DNA of 64,000 nucleotides. It comes from VRUE01 sp963764365. Its GTDB lineage: Bacteria > Actinomycetota > Thermoleophilia > Solirubrobacterales > 70-9. Location of the stretch: NCBI GenBank assembly GCA_963764365.1, contig CAVXSI010000020.1, forward strand, positions 434,001-498,000. The letters are read 5' to 3'. Positions 8,135 through 15,811 of the stretch are shown here, in pieces (the first letter of the stretch is position 1; the number at the start of each line of letters is the position of its first letter). The notes beneath the pieces were generated by a model that had not been told where the DNA came from, searched no databases, and was given only the letters and a program-made list of their open reading frames with translations. A program made the position numbers and the translations under genes.

Positions 8135-9433
8135 ATGAGCCTCTCGGCCGACCAGCGCACCCGCTCCTGCGCGACGGAGCTGGTCTGCCATGACTGCGGG
8201 CTTCGACTGCCCCTCGTCGATACGACCTTCAAGTGCCTCGGCTGCGGCCAGGGCCTCGACATCGACTACGACTACGAGCTGGCGGAGAAGCGGATCGGCG
8301 AGCTGCCGATCGGCGAGCGCGAGCTCAACATCTGGCGCTTCGAGGAGCTGCTGCCGATCGTCGACGCGCGGGCGCAGGCCCGGGTCGGCCGCTACAGCGG
8401 CCGCACGCCGCTGATCCACGCCGACCGGCTCGGGGCCGAGCTCGGCCTGCGCAAGCTCTACCTGAAGGACGACAGCACCCAGCGCCCCAGCCTGTCCTAC
8501 AAGGACCGGGTCGTCTCGATGGCCGTCGCCCGCCTGCTCGAGCTGGGCAAGGAGGAGATCGGCTGCGTCTCGACCGGCAACGTCGGCACCTCCGTCGCCT
8601 CGCTGGCGGCCAAGGCGGGCGTTCCCGCCTACGTCTTCTACCCGAGCAACCTCGAGCGCGGCAAGGCCCGCGCCTGCCGCGCGCTGGGGGCCGCGGTGAT
8701 CCAGATCGACGGCAACTACGACCAGGCGAACCGCGCCTGCCGCGAGCTGGCGCTGGCGACCGGCCTGCAGTTCGCCAACATCACCCTGCGCCCGTTCTAC
8801 GCCGAGGGAGCGAAGACCGCGGCCTTCGAGGTGGTCGAGCAGCTCGACTGGGTCTCGCCCGACCACTTCGTCATCCCGGCCGCCGGCGGCACGCTGTCCT
8901 CGCGCGTGCACAAGGGCCTGGAGGAGATGGAGACGGTCGGCATGGCCGAGACCGCGGCGACGAAGATCCACATCGCCCAGGCCGAGGGCTGCGGCCCGAT
9001 CGCGGCCGCGGTGCTCGACGGCAGCGGCGAGATCCACGCGCAGACGCCGCACACCGCCGCCCACTCGCTGGCGATCGGCGCCCCGGGCGACGGCCCGCTG
9101 GTGGTCGACGCGGTGACCTCGCGTGGCGGCTCGGCGGCGACCGCCACCGACCCCGAGATCTTCGAGGCGCTCGACCTGCTCGGCGCCACCGAGGGGATCC
9201 TCACCGAGCCGGCCGGCGGCACGACGATCGCGGCGACGATGAAGCTCGCCAACGAGGGCAAGCTGGGCCCGGACGACACCGTGGTCGCGATCATCAGCGG
9301 CAACGGCTACAAGACGCTCGACGAGCACCCGGAGAAGTCCTGGCCGGAGATGGTCGCTCCCGAGGTCGAGGCGATGGAGGCGACCCTCGCCGAATTCCGC
9401 CAGGCCGGCGCCGGCGCGGTCCTGCCGGGCTGA
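8135..9433 (+). CDS. thrC: Threonine synthase
   Basis: PLP-dependent enzyme converting O-phospho-L-homoserine to L-threonine. At 432 aa it has the usual length for the actinobacterial/archaeal form with an N-terminal zinc ribbon (CHDCG...CLGCG, residues ~19-40). The PLP lysine is K123 in SLSYKDRVV. The glycine-rich phosphate-binding and substrate segments STGNVGTSVASLAAKAG, PAAGGTLSS and ISGNGYKTLD are present. The ATG at 8135 follows a GAGGGG ribosome-binding site. It lies 120 bases after the LeuRS-like gene but has its own promoter. Confidence 0.95.
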   Translation: MSLSADQRTRSCATELVCHDCGLRLPLVDTTFKCLGCGQGLDIDYDYELAEKRIGELPIGERELNIWRFEELLPIVDARAQARVGRYSGRTPLIHADRLGAELGLRKLYLKDDSTQRPSLSYKDRVVSMAVARLLELGKEEIGCVSTGNVGTSVASLAAKAGVPAYVFYPSNLERGKARACRALGAAVIQIDGNYDQANRACRELALATGLQFANITLRPFYAEGAKTAAFEVVEQLDWVSPDHFVIPAAGGTLSSRVHKGLEEMETVGMAETAATKIHIAQAEGCGPIAAAVLDGSGEIHAQTPHTAAHSLAIGAPGDGPLVVDAVTSRGGSAATATDPEIFEALDLLGATEGILTEPAGGTTIAATMKLANEGKLGPDDTVVAIISGNGYKTLDEHPEKSWPEMVAPEVEAMEATLAEFRQAGAGAVLPG

Positions 9434-9588
9434 TCGCCGCGTCCCAGAACCCGCCTGCGTCTCTGTCGCGGAAAGCGACCAACGCGGTCACACGGCGTGA
9501 TCCTTCGCCGGTCAAGCGCGGAGCATCGCCCTGCCGCGCCGCACGCAGTGGCCGCCTCGGCGACGCGTGAAGCTCTACCATCGCGCCC

Positions 9589-10014
9589 TTGCATCTCGGT
9601 TGGGACACCAAGGCCGTGCTTCTCCTGTCCGCGGTCATGTTCCTCGTGGCGCTTCTGCTCGGCGTCTGGAAGTACCGGCAGATGACTGCCTCCGAGAGCC
9701 ACCTCGCGCATCCCTACGTGGACACCGCGCATCGCGCGGCGCTGCTGTACAGCTTCGCCTTGCTGCTCGTCGCCAGCTTCGTCGCGTTGAGTGGCTGGGG
9801 CGCTGTCGTCAACGCGCTCGCCGCCGCCGCGATGGCGCTCTATTTCTTCGCGGCCGTGATCGGCTACGCCTCCCACGGCTGGCGGCGCGACACCGATAAC
9901 CAGTTCCGCGACCCCGTCCCTGGCACGCACGCTTTCATGATGAGCCTGATCGTCGCGGAGATCGGCGGCTGGCTCGTCCTCATCGCGGGCTTTCTCGAGA
10001 AGCAGGTCTTCTGA
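9589..10014 (+). CDS. Four-helix membrane protein of unknown function
   Basis: 141 residues with four predicted membrane helices (VLLLSAVMFLVALLLGVW, AALLYSFALLLVASFVAL, VNALAAAAMALYFFAAVIG, HAFMMSLIVAEIGGWLVLI). A conserved-looking loop HPYVDTAHRAAL between helices 1 and 2 and the His/Gly/Trp motif YASHGWRRDT between helices 3 and 4 could bind a cofactor. The size and topology recall styrene-oxide-isomerase-like proteins, but the similarity is too weak to name it. The start is TTG; GTG or internal ATG codons are alternatives. Confidence 0.6.
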   Translation: MHLGWDTKAVLLLSAVMFLVALLLGVWKYRQMTASESHLAHPYVDTAHRAALLYSFALLLVASFVALSGWGAVVNALAAAAMALYFFAAVIGYASHGWRRDTDNQFRDPVPGTHAFMMSLIVAEIGGWLVLIAGFLEKQVF

Positions 10015-10281
10015 GGTCAATTTCTTCGAGCCCGTCTACGCTCTGGCTATGGCACTTCGCATCGCTCTCTTCGCAGTCCCGGGCGTCGCGGCCGGAGCCA
10101 CGCTCGGCTGAGGAGAGGCGTGTCGGCATGCGCCGGAGTTCCATAGAGCCCGGGGTCGGGACCGGTAAAAGCTGGGGTGGTGCCCAGTGGAGGGCCGGGC
10201 CCGGACTGTTACCGTTGCAAGGCGGATTCGTGTTCAGTCAGCGCTGCGAGTTGTCGCTGCGCCAAGTGAGGGGAGACACCG
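10015..10281. other. Intergenic region before the repeat protein
   Basis: No convincing gene is visible in these 267 bases. Short open stretches are present but lack ribosome-binding sites and family features. The last bases hold a good ribosome-binding site (GAGGGGAG) for the repeat-protein ATG at 10282. Confidence 0.5.
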
Positions 10282-12525
10282 ATGCAGCGACCGAATGTGG
10301 GGGGAGTCACCGGCACCGGTGGATCCCGGGTCGAGTGGGCCGAGCTCGGCGGATCCGAGCGCCGGGCAGCGCGATCCGAGCGGGTCCGTCGGCGTCAGCG
10401 CCGCTTCGGCGCCATGCTTGGCGTCGTGTCGCTCGCTTGCGGCGCGCTGCTGGCGTCAGCCGCAGAACCATCCGGGGCGCTTGCTGCGTCGTGGTCGACG
10501 GGTGTCGAGGCGACCCTCCCCGCAAACGCCGAATCGAGCCCCAATGTCGAGATCCCCTCGGTGTCGTGCGCTTCGGCGGGCGACTGCAGCGCCGTCGGCA
10601 ACTACGTCGACAGCTCGGGCCAGCAGGGGCTGCTGCTGAGCGAGAGCGGGGGCACCTGGTCGACGGGGGTAAAGGCGACGCTGCCGGCCGACGCCGGATC
10701 GGACCCCGGTGTGCATCTCACCTCGGTGTCGTGCGCCTCGGCGGGCGACTGCAGCGCCGTCGGCGACTACATCGACAGCTCGGGCGATCGGCAGGGGCTG
10801 CTGCTGAGCGAGAGCGGGGGCACCTGGTCGACGGGGGTCAAGGCGACGCCGCCGGCCGACGCGGGACCGGACCCCCACGTGAGCCTCTACTCGGTGTCGT
10901 GCGCCTCGGCGGGCGACTGCAGCGCCGTCGGCAACTACTTCGACGTCGGCGACGCCGAAAGCTCGGGCTATCAGCAGGGGCTGCTGCTGAGCGAGAGCGG
11001 GGGCACCTGGTCGACGGGGGTCAAGGCGACGCTGTCGGCCGACGCCGCCGTCGCCCCGGACGACCCCTACGCGAACCTCTTCTCGGTGTCGTGCGCCTCG
11101 GCGGGCGACTGCAGCGCCGTCGGCAACTACTTCGACAGCTCGGGCGATCGGCAGGGGCTGCTGCTGAGCGAGAGCGGGGGCAGCTGGTCGACGGGGGTCA
11201 AGGCGACGCCGCCGGCCGGCGCCGCAGCGAACCCCGATGCGTATCCTGCCTCGGTGTCGTGCGCCTCGGCAGGGAACTGCAGCGCCGTCGGCAGCTACTA
11301 CGACAGCTCGGTCCATCGGCAGGGGCTGCTGCTGAGCGAGAGCGGGGGCAGCTGGTCGACGGGGGTCAAGGCGACGCTGCCGGCCGAAGCCGGATTTAAC
11401 CCCTATGCGTATCTCCCCTCGGTGTCGTGCGCCTCGGCAGGGAACTGCAGCGCCGTCGGCTATGACGCCGACAGCTCGGGCTATGAGCAGGGGCTGCTGC
11501 TGAGCGAGAGCGGGGGCAGCTGGTCGACAGGGGTCAAGGCGACGCTGCCGGCCGGCACCGGATCGCACTCCGGTGCGAACCTCTACTCGGTGTCGTGCGC
11601 CTCGGCAGGCGACTGCAGCGCCGTCGGCTTCTACGGCGACAGCTCAAACCACCGGCAGGGGCTGCTGCTGAGCGAGAGCGGGGGCACCTGGTCGGCGGGT
11701 GTCGAGGCGACCCTCCCCGCAAACGCCGGATCGAACCCCAATGTCGATCTCCTCTCGGTGTCGTGCGCCTCGGCAGGCGAATGCAGCGCCGTCGGCCACT
11801 ACGCCGACGGCTCGGGCCAGCAGGGGCTGCTGCTGAGCGAGGTGTCCGGCACCTTGGCGAGCCCGGCGCTGTCTGTGAGCGCGCCGTCGACCGGGACCGC
11901 CGGCAGCGCGATCTCCTCCTCGTCTGTGTCGGCGGTGCTGTCTGGGGGCTCCACGCCGACTGCCGCGATCACCTTCACCGTGTTTGGACCGCAGTCCACC
12001 GCGCCGACGGCGTGCTCCTCGGGCGGGACCACGGTGGGGACCGCGACCGTGTCGGATAACGGGTCATATAACCCCTCAGGCGGCTTTACCCCGCCCAGCG
12101 CGGGCGACTACTGGTGGTACGCCCGCTACGGCGGGGACTCGGGCAACCACCCCGCGAGCTCGACGTGCGGTGCCGCGATGGCCGAGACGGTCGTCACGGC
12201 CGGCGGCGGCGGTGGTGGTGCCGGTGGCGGTGGTGCCGGTGGAGGCGGCGGTGGTGCCGGTGGCGGCGGTGGCGGTGGAGGGGGCGGGACGAACCCCACC
12301 CCGACGCCGCCACGGGCTACCGGCCAACGCGCCGCGGCGCTGAAGAAGTGCAAGAAGAGTTACGCCAAGCGGTTCAAGAAGACTTATGCCAAGCGGCTCA
12401 AGAAGAAGAAGGCCCAAAACGCCCTTACCAAGCCTGTCAAGATGCACCTGAAGAAGCACCTGAAGAAGCAGCTAAAGAAGCAGCTGAAGAAGTGCAAGCG
12501 GAGCGCTAACCAGCTGCCGGTCTAG
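10282..12525 (+). CDS. Secreted eight-repeat protein with Ig-like domain, Gly-rich linker and Lys-rich tail
   Basis: Predicted exported surface or secreted protein of 747 aa. Residues 1-44 are arginine-rich (RRRQRRF before the hydrophobic core), followed by an alanine-rich signal segment ending ALAAS. Then come eight tandem repeats of ~55 residues, each built on SVSCASAGDCSAVG, a short variable loop, QGLLLSESGGTWSTGVKATLP. Each repeat has two Cys, likely a disulfide. Eight such units would suit a beta-propeller (inference). An Ig-like domain follows (residues ~530-635), then an almost pure glycine linker (~640-670), then a tail with about 20 Lys among 65 residues. The tail could anchor to anionic wall polymers (inference). 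The start ATG has a strong ribosome-binding site. Confidence 0.8.
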   Translation: MQRPNVGGVTGTGGSRVEWAELGGSERRAARSERVRRRQRRFGAMLGVVSLACGALLASAAEPSGALAASWSTGVEATLPANAESSPNVEIPSVSCASAGDCSAVGNYVDSSGQQGLLLSESGGTWSTGVKATLPADAGSDPGVHLTSVSCASAGDCSAVGDYIDSSGDRQGLLLSESGGTWSTGVKATPPADAGPDPHVSLYSVSCASAGDCSAVGNYFDVGDAESSGYQQGLLLSESGGTWSTGVKATLSADAAVAPDDPYANLFSVSCASAGDCSAVGNYFDSSGDRQGLLLSESGGSWSTGVKATPPAGAAANPDAYPASVSCASAGNCSAVGSYYDSSVHRQGLLLSESGGSWSTGVKATLPAEAGFNPYAYLPSVSCASAGNCSAVGYDADSSGYEQGLLLSESGGSWSTGVKATLPAGTGSHSGANLYSVSCASAGDCSAVGFYGDSSNHRQGLLLSESGGTWSAGVEATLPANAGSNPNVDLLSVSCASAGECSAVGHYADGSGQQGLLLSEVSGTLASPALSVSAPSTGTAGSAISSSSVSAVLSGGSTPTAAITFTVFGPQSTAPTACSSGGTTVGTATVSDNGSYNPSGGFTPPSAGDYWWYARYGGDSGNHPASSTCGAAMAETVVTAGGGGGGAGGGGAGGGGGGAGGGGGGGGGGTNPTPTPPRATGQRAAALKKCKKSYAKRFKKTYAKRLKKKKAQNALTKPVKMHLKKHLKKQLKKQLKKCKRSANQLPV
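10558..11850 (+). repeat. Eight tandem coding repeats of about 165 bp
   Basis: The DNA repeats with high identity in units beginning TCGGTGTCGTGCGC. Repeat 3 carries an extra ~8 codons. Repeats 1 and 8 share SSGQQG or GSGQQG and GVEATLPAN flanks, while the inner six share GDRQG-type loops and GVKATLP. The pattern suggests the inner units arose by amplification. Confidence 0.85.
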
Positions 12526-12538
12526 CGTAGCGTCGCCG

Positions 12539-12691
12539 ATGGCCCTTGGCTACGGCGAGCCCAATACGCAGGGTTCTGACGGCTCCGTCAAGCGCTCTCA
12601 GGCACGGAAGGACGCTTCCAGTTCCGACGAATCCGGCGGGTTGGGCGCGCGCTCGGGTGCGCGCCGCAAGCGTAAGAGGCGGTTGCGCTGA
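12539..12691 (+). CDS. Possible small basic protein, 50 aa
   Basis: An ATG-initiated 50-codon frame starts 13 bases after the repeat-protein stop codon. The product is hydrophilic (GSDGSVKRSQARKD) and ends in ARRKRKRRLR. The composition resembles short nucleic-acid-binding tails. No ribosome-binding site is visible and I recognise no family, so it may be chance. Confidence 0.22.
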   Translation: MALGYGEPNTQGSDGSVKRSQARKDASSSDESGGLGARSGARRKRKRRLR

Positions 12692-12736
12692 CGAGGCGAC
12701 GGCTGTTGTCTGCTGCCACGCGTAGGTCCTCAGACC

Positions 12737-12987
12737 GTGATCGCACTGTTCTTCGGCGGCATCTTCACCGACGCGCTTTCAGGCGCGGTCGCCGTGCTGA
12801 TCGGCTCCACCGGTCTGATCGGCGGCTACCTCCAAGATCAACTCGGCCAGCGGATCGCCGCGCATCTCGTCGGGCTGCGGGACGCCAAGCAGATCGGCCA
12901 CTGCCGCTGCGTGAGGTCCTGGCCGACTTCCGCCCCAAGCTGAGCGCGATCCGCGCCCTCGCCGATGCCTTCGGCGAGGGCGGCTAG
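12737..12987 (+). pseudogene. Frame-broken small membrane protein upstream of heliorhodopsin
   Basis: From a GTG at 12737 one frame reads MIALFFGGIFTDALSGAVAV, LIGSTGLIGGYLQDQLGQ and RIAAHLVGLRDAKQIGHC. The neighbouring frame continues naturally as PLREVLADFRPKLSAIRALADAFGEGG and stop. Adding one C in the short C run near 12905 joins them into one ~84-residue protein with a single hydrophobic N-terminal region. It is either a decayed gene or an intact one with a base-call error. The function is unknown. Confidence 0.4.
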
Positions 12988-13000
12988 GCTTGTGGGAGGC

Positions 13001-13783
13001 TTGAACGACCACGTCCCATCAAAGGATCCACGCCGACTCGAAGATCTGCGGCGCTGGAACCTCGGCGTCGGATCGGCGCATCTGGTGCAGGCGGTGGCGA
13101 TCCTGTTGCTCGCTGGCGCGGTCTCGCTCCCGGTGTCGATCGGCTACCTCGCCGGTCCGCCCGGAGCCGGCGAATACGGTGGCCCGAAGCTGCTCCTCGA
13201 CCTCCGCGTCGACATCGCAGTAGCGGCGTTCCTCCTGCTTGCCGCCGTCGATCACCTGTCGGTCGGAACGTGGGGGCGGCGCTGGTACGAGCGCCAGGTC
13301 ACTCGCGGGATCAACCCGGCGCGGTGGTGGGAGTACTCGATCAGCGCCTCGTTGATGGTCGTGCTGATCGCGATGCTCGCCGGCGTGCGGGAGGGCACCG
13401 CCCTGGTGGCGCTGTTCGGCGCCAACGCGGCGATGATCCTTTTCGGCCTGATCATGGAGCGGGTCAATCTCGGTCGCGAGGCGGTGCGGTGGCGACCGTT
13501 CGTCTACGGCTGCATCGTCGGCACGGTGCCGTGGATCGCGATCGCCCTTCAGATTGCCGTCTCCCAGTCCGAGACCAGCGACGTGCCGGGCTTCGTCATC
13601 GCGATCTTCGTGACTCTGCTGATCCTCTTCAACAGCTTCGCGGTGAACATGTGGCTTCAGTACCGTCGCATCGGGCCCTGGAGGGACCCGCTGTTCGCCG
13701 AGAAGGCGTACCTCGTTCTGAGCCTTCTCGCCAAGAGCGCGCTCGCCTGGCAGGTCTACGCCGGCGCGCTGGCGGGAAGCTAA
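13001..13783 (+). CDS. Heliorhodopsin
   Basis: Seven-helix retinal protein of the heliorhodopsin family, which sits inverted in the membrane relative to type 1 rhodopsins (known). Diagnostic features (numbering from the TTG at 13001): helix 3 motif ARWWEYSISASLM with R108 and E111, helix 7 SLLAKSALAWQVYAG with S241 and the retinal Schiff-base lysine K245, and conserved His at 27 and 85. These keep the same spacing as R104, E107, S237 and K241 of the prototype 48C12 protein (offset 4 throughout). The frame is open to ATG 12965 and GTG 12992; the TTG at 13001 gives the family-like length and follows GGGAGG. No retinal synthesis gene is visible nearby. Its signalling or transport role is not known from sequence. 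Confidence 0.9.
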   Translation: MNDHVPSKDPRRLEDLRRWNLGVGSAHLVQAVAILLLAGAVSLPVSIGYLAGPPGAGEYGGPKLLLDLRVDIAVAAFLLLAAVDHLSVGTWGRRWYERQVTRGINPARWWEYSISASLMVVLIAMLAGVREGTALVALFGANAAMILFGLIMERVNLGREAVRWRPFVYGCIVGTVPWIAIALQIAVSQSETSDVPGFVIAIFVTLLILFNSFAVNMWLQYRRIGPWRDPLFAEKAYLVLSLLAKSALAWQVYAGALAGS

Positions 13784-13832
13784 CGGGCTCGCCGGAGCCC
13801 CCGGTTCGGGGGGCCCGGGAGAGGGCTGCCTG

Positions 13833-13955
13833 CTACCGCCGGCTCGGCGGGATGAGGACGCGGTTGATCGCGTGGACGATCCCGTTGCTGGCGCGGATGT
13901 CGGGCGTGATCACGTCGTAGTTCACGGCCGCGTCCCGCATGCGGACGAACCGCTT
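13833..13955 (-). pseudogene. C-terminal remnant of a fasciclin (FAS1) domain
   Basis: On the minus strand about 40 codons read VRMRDAAVNYDVITPDIRA, SNGIVHAINRVLIPPSRR, stop. This matches the last strand and helix of a FAS1 domain, where ASNGVIHVIDRVLLP is the family pattern. Upstream (to the right) the frame loses all similarity, so the gene has been cut off, probably by the rearrangements at the tRNA-linked element. Confidence 0.55.
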
Positions 13956-14058
13956 TATGTCGGAATGGGCTGAGCCACGGCCGCAGCAGCCGTGGCTCCA
14001 CCCGTAACGGCAGGACGCCCAATCGACTCGGCTTGGCGAGCCGGTCTTCCGGCCCTTC

Positions 14059-14580
14059 GTGCAGGTTTCCTTGGCAAACAGTGACCGGGGCACCTCGCAA
14101 CTGACCGGCCTCATCGACACGGGCGCCGATGCGGTCCTGGCAAGTAATCTGCTCACCGTTGAGCTAGGGATCGACTTGGCTGAGAACGAAGGCGAAAGCC
14201 AGCACGCTGTCGGTGGACGCACGCTGACGGCTCGCTACAAAACGATCTCGCTGCGCCTGCACCCCGCCGACGGCGCTCAAGAGCAGTATCTGGAGTGGCG
14301 GGCCAAGATCGGCTTTGTCGAGGACTGGCACAGCGACGGCCTGGTCCTACTCGGATGCGTTGGATTCCTCGACCGCTTCACAGTTACCGCTAGGCGTTTC
14401 GCCGAGGCGGTCGCCATCGAGAGCCGTGACACCTTCGACCAACGTTTCGGCGTCGTCGAGGTCTCCGAGGGTGAGCTTCCGCGCCTGCGCAAGGACCGCC
14501 CGCCCGTCGTGGAGGAGGTCAGCGAGGACGCCGTCGACCTCGCCGGTGAAGACACGCGCAAGCTCCTCAGCCGGCTGTGA
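14059..14580 (+). CDS. Retropepsin-like aspartyl protease fused to an MNT-antitoxin tail
   Basis: Residues 1-~128 resemble small bacterial retropepsin-like proteins: LIDTGADAVLASNLL holds the catalytic DTGA, and LLGCVGFLDRFTVT and FDQRFG match the end of the domain. In-frame codons upstream of the GTG (GEPVFRPF) look like more of the domain, so the true start may be lost. From residue ~129 the sequence switches to EVSEGELPRLRKDRPPVVEE and DLAGEDTRKLLSRL, which is the C terminus of the MNT protein encoded at 17219-17836 (about 90% DNA identity). The gene thus looks like a recombination product joining a protease-like gene to an old copy of the element. Activity is uncertain. Confidence 0.55.
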   Translation: MQVSLANSDRGTSQLTGLIDTGADAVLASNLLTVELGIDLAENEGESQHAVGGRTLTARYKTISLRLHPADGAQEQYLEWRAKIGFVEDWHSDGLVLLGCVGFLDRFTVTARRFAEAVAIESRDTFDQRFGVVEVSEGELPRLRKDRPPVVEEVSEDAVDLAGEDTRKLLSRL

Positions 14581-14644
14581 TGGCGCGCAAGGCGTGAGGA
14601 GGACTTCGCTCAAGGCAGAGCAGGCCGGTGCCGATCTGGACTGA

Positions 14645-15460
14645 ATGGCGTCTCGGATGCTGAAGCTGCGGCGGCCTGACGTGTGCTGCGTTTGCGGTGC
14701 TGCCTTGCCGGCGGGGTCGCGGGCTGGCTGGGATGCCGAGGCGCGGACGGTCACATGTGCGGCTTGCCTTGAGGCAGCCGTACCTGTCGTCGCCGACGCG
14801 ACGCAGTCCGGACTTGATCGCGGACAGCCGGGTGCCAGTTTGGCCCGCGAGTACGAGCGGCGCAAGAACAACCGCGAAAGCCGTACCCGCGAGGCCCATC
14901 CGCGGATCGGCGGGCTGTTGCTCGCGTTGCGCGACCCACCCCGACACGAGACGGCCTTTCATCGCGGCGACCTCGGAGAGAAGGGGGTCGCGCAATCGCT
15001 TGAACAGCGCACCGCGGACGGGCCGGCGATCATCCTGCACAATCGCCGCATGCCCGGCGGACGCGGCGATGTCGACCACCTCGCCGTCGCCCCAACCGGC
15101 GTATTCGTCATCGACGCCAAGGCCATAAAGGGAGCGGTGCGCGTAGCCAGGCCCCTGTTCGGGGCCGAGAAGCTTCTCGTCTCGGGGCGCGACCGCACCA
15201 AGCTCATCGACGGCCTCGACCGCCAGGTGGCCGCCGTGCGCAGCGCGCTAGCCGACAACGGCTACCCGGACGTGCCGGTGCAGGGCGTGCTCTGCTTCAC
15301 GAAGGCCGATTTACCGGTGCTCGGCACCCCGAAGATGCGGGGGTACCTGCTGCTCTACCGCAAGGCGCTTGCTAAGAGGCTGAATGCGAACGGGCCGCTG
15401 AGCCCCCTGACGATCGACGCGCTTGGACGAGCTCTTGCGGCGGCCCTCCCATCTGCCTAG
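14645..15460 (+). CDS. NERD-domain nuclease-like protein with N-terminal zinc ribbon
   Basis: 271 aa. An N-terminal zinc ribbon (CCVCGAALPAGSRAGWDAEA then CAAC, residues ~14-45) is followed by a basic linker and a NERD domain from ~105. GEKGVAQSLEQRT, GRGDVDHLAVAPTGVFVIDA and K after it give the D...D-x-K catalytic pattern of this nuclease-like fold. NERD proteins occur with mobile elements and defence loci (known). The 3' 392 bases are part of a 635-bp repeat whose second copy lies at 18333-18967, so only this copy is full length. Confidence 0.7.
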   Translation: MASRMLKLRRPDVCCVCGAALPAGSRAGWDAEARTVTCAACLEAAVPVVADATQSGLDRGQPGASLAREYERRKNNRESRTREAHPRIGGLLLALRDPPRHETAFHRGDLGEKGVAQSLEQRTADGPAIILHNRRMPGGRGDVDHLAVAPTGVFVIDAKAIKGAVRVARPLFGAEKLLVSGRDRTKLIDGLDRQVAAVRSALADNGYPDVPVQGVLCFTKADLPVLGTPKMRGYLLLYRKALAKRLNANGPLSPLTIDALGRALAAALPSA

Positions 15461-15703
15461 CTCAACCGGCATTTCGCAGGGCCGAAACCTTGAACTCGGC
15501 CGGGCAGCTGCGGATGCTCCTCCGGGCATGGCCCGCGAGTCGACCTCCCCCGCCGGACTCCTCGCCGGCGCGGGACACGCGAGCGCCAGGGTGTTGCCCA
15601 ATCGGTTGCCCACCTGCAAACCCGCCGCCCCGGAAGGCGGCGGATTTGGCGCTACAGGCCATGCCGGAGGAGGGACTCGAACCCCCGACACGCGGATTAT
15701 GAT
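15069..15703 (+). repeat. 635-bp direct repeat, left copy
   Basis: This segment is repeated at 18333-18967 with a constant offset of 3264 bases, no indels and roughly ten mismatches. It runs from inside the NERD gene, through the intergenic region, into the 3' part of the tRNA gene, ending at the trinucleotide GAT of the anticodon region. Confidence 0.9.
15662..15703 (-). repeat. attL: 3' fragment of tRNA-Met gene
   Basis: 42 bases identical to the 3' part of the tRNA-Met gene at 18926-18999, from the discriminator base through the T arm and variable loop into the anticodon loop, after which similarity ends abruptly. It is a typical attachment-site footprint of a tRNA-targeting tyrosine integrase, whose gene starts about 55 bases away. 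Confidence 0.8.
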
Positions 15704-15756
15704 CGGCGTCTTGTCTCTCCAGTTGGCTTTGTAGAGCCGAAAATCGTCCAGTTCGT

Positions 15757-15811
15757 TGTGTCCCGAAGGGTACGTTTTTGCCTAGTTGGGGACACATTTC
15801 GGGACACATTT
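15757..15811. promoter_or_regulatory. Inverted and direct repeats at the integrase start
   Basis: GTGTCCCGAA (15757-15766) is the exact inverse of TTCGGGACAC (15798-15807), and GGGACACATTT occurs twice in direct orientation 12 bases apart (15789-15799 and 15801-15811). Clustered copies of one short motif next to attL are what integrase arm-type sites or an autoregulatory operator would look like. Which one it is cannot be decided here. Confidence 0.45.

Noticed and set aside
10456..11568. Antisense repeat frame opposite the eight-repeat protein
   Set aside because: Its periodicity only reflects the sense-strand repeats; there is no start signal or family match.
10558..11850. Possible CRISPR array
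   Set aside because: The repeats are ~165 bp, coding and contiguous, with no spacers; no cas gene is present anywhere in the window.
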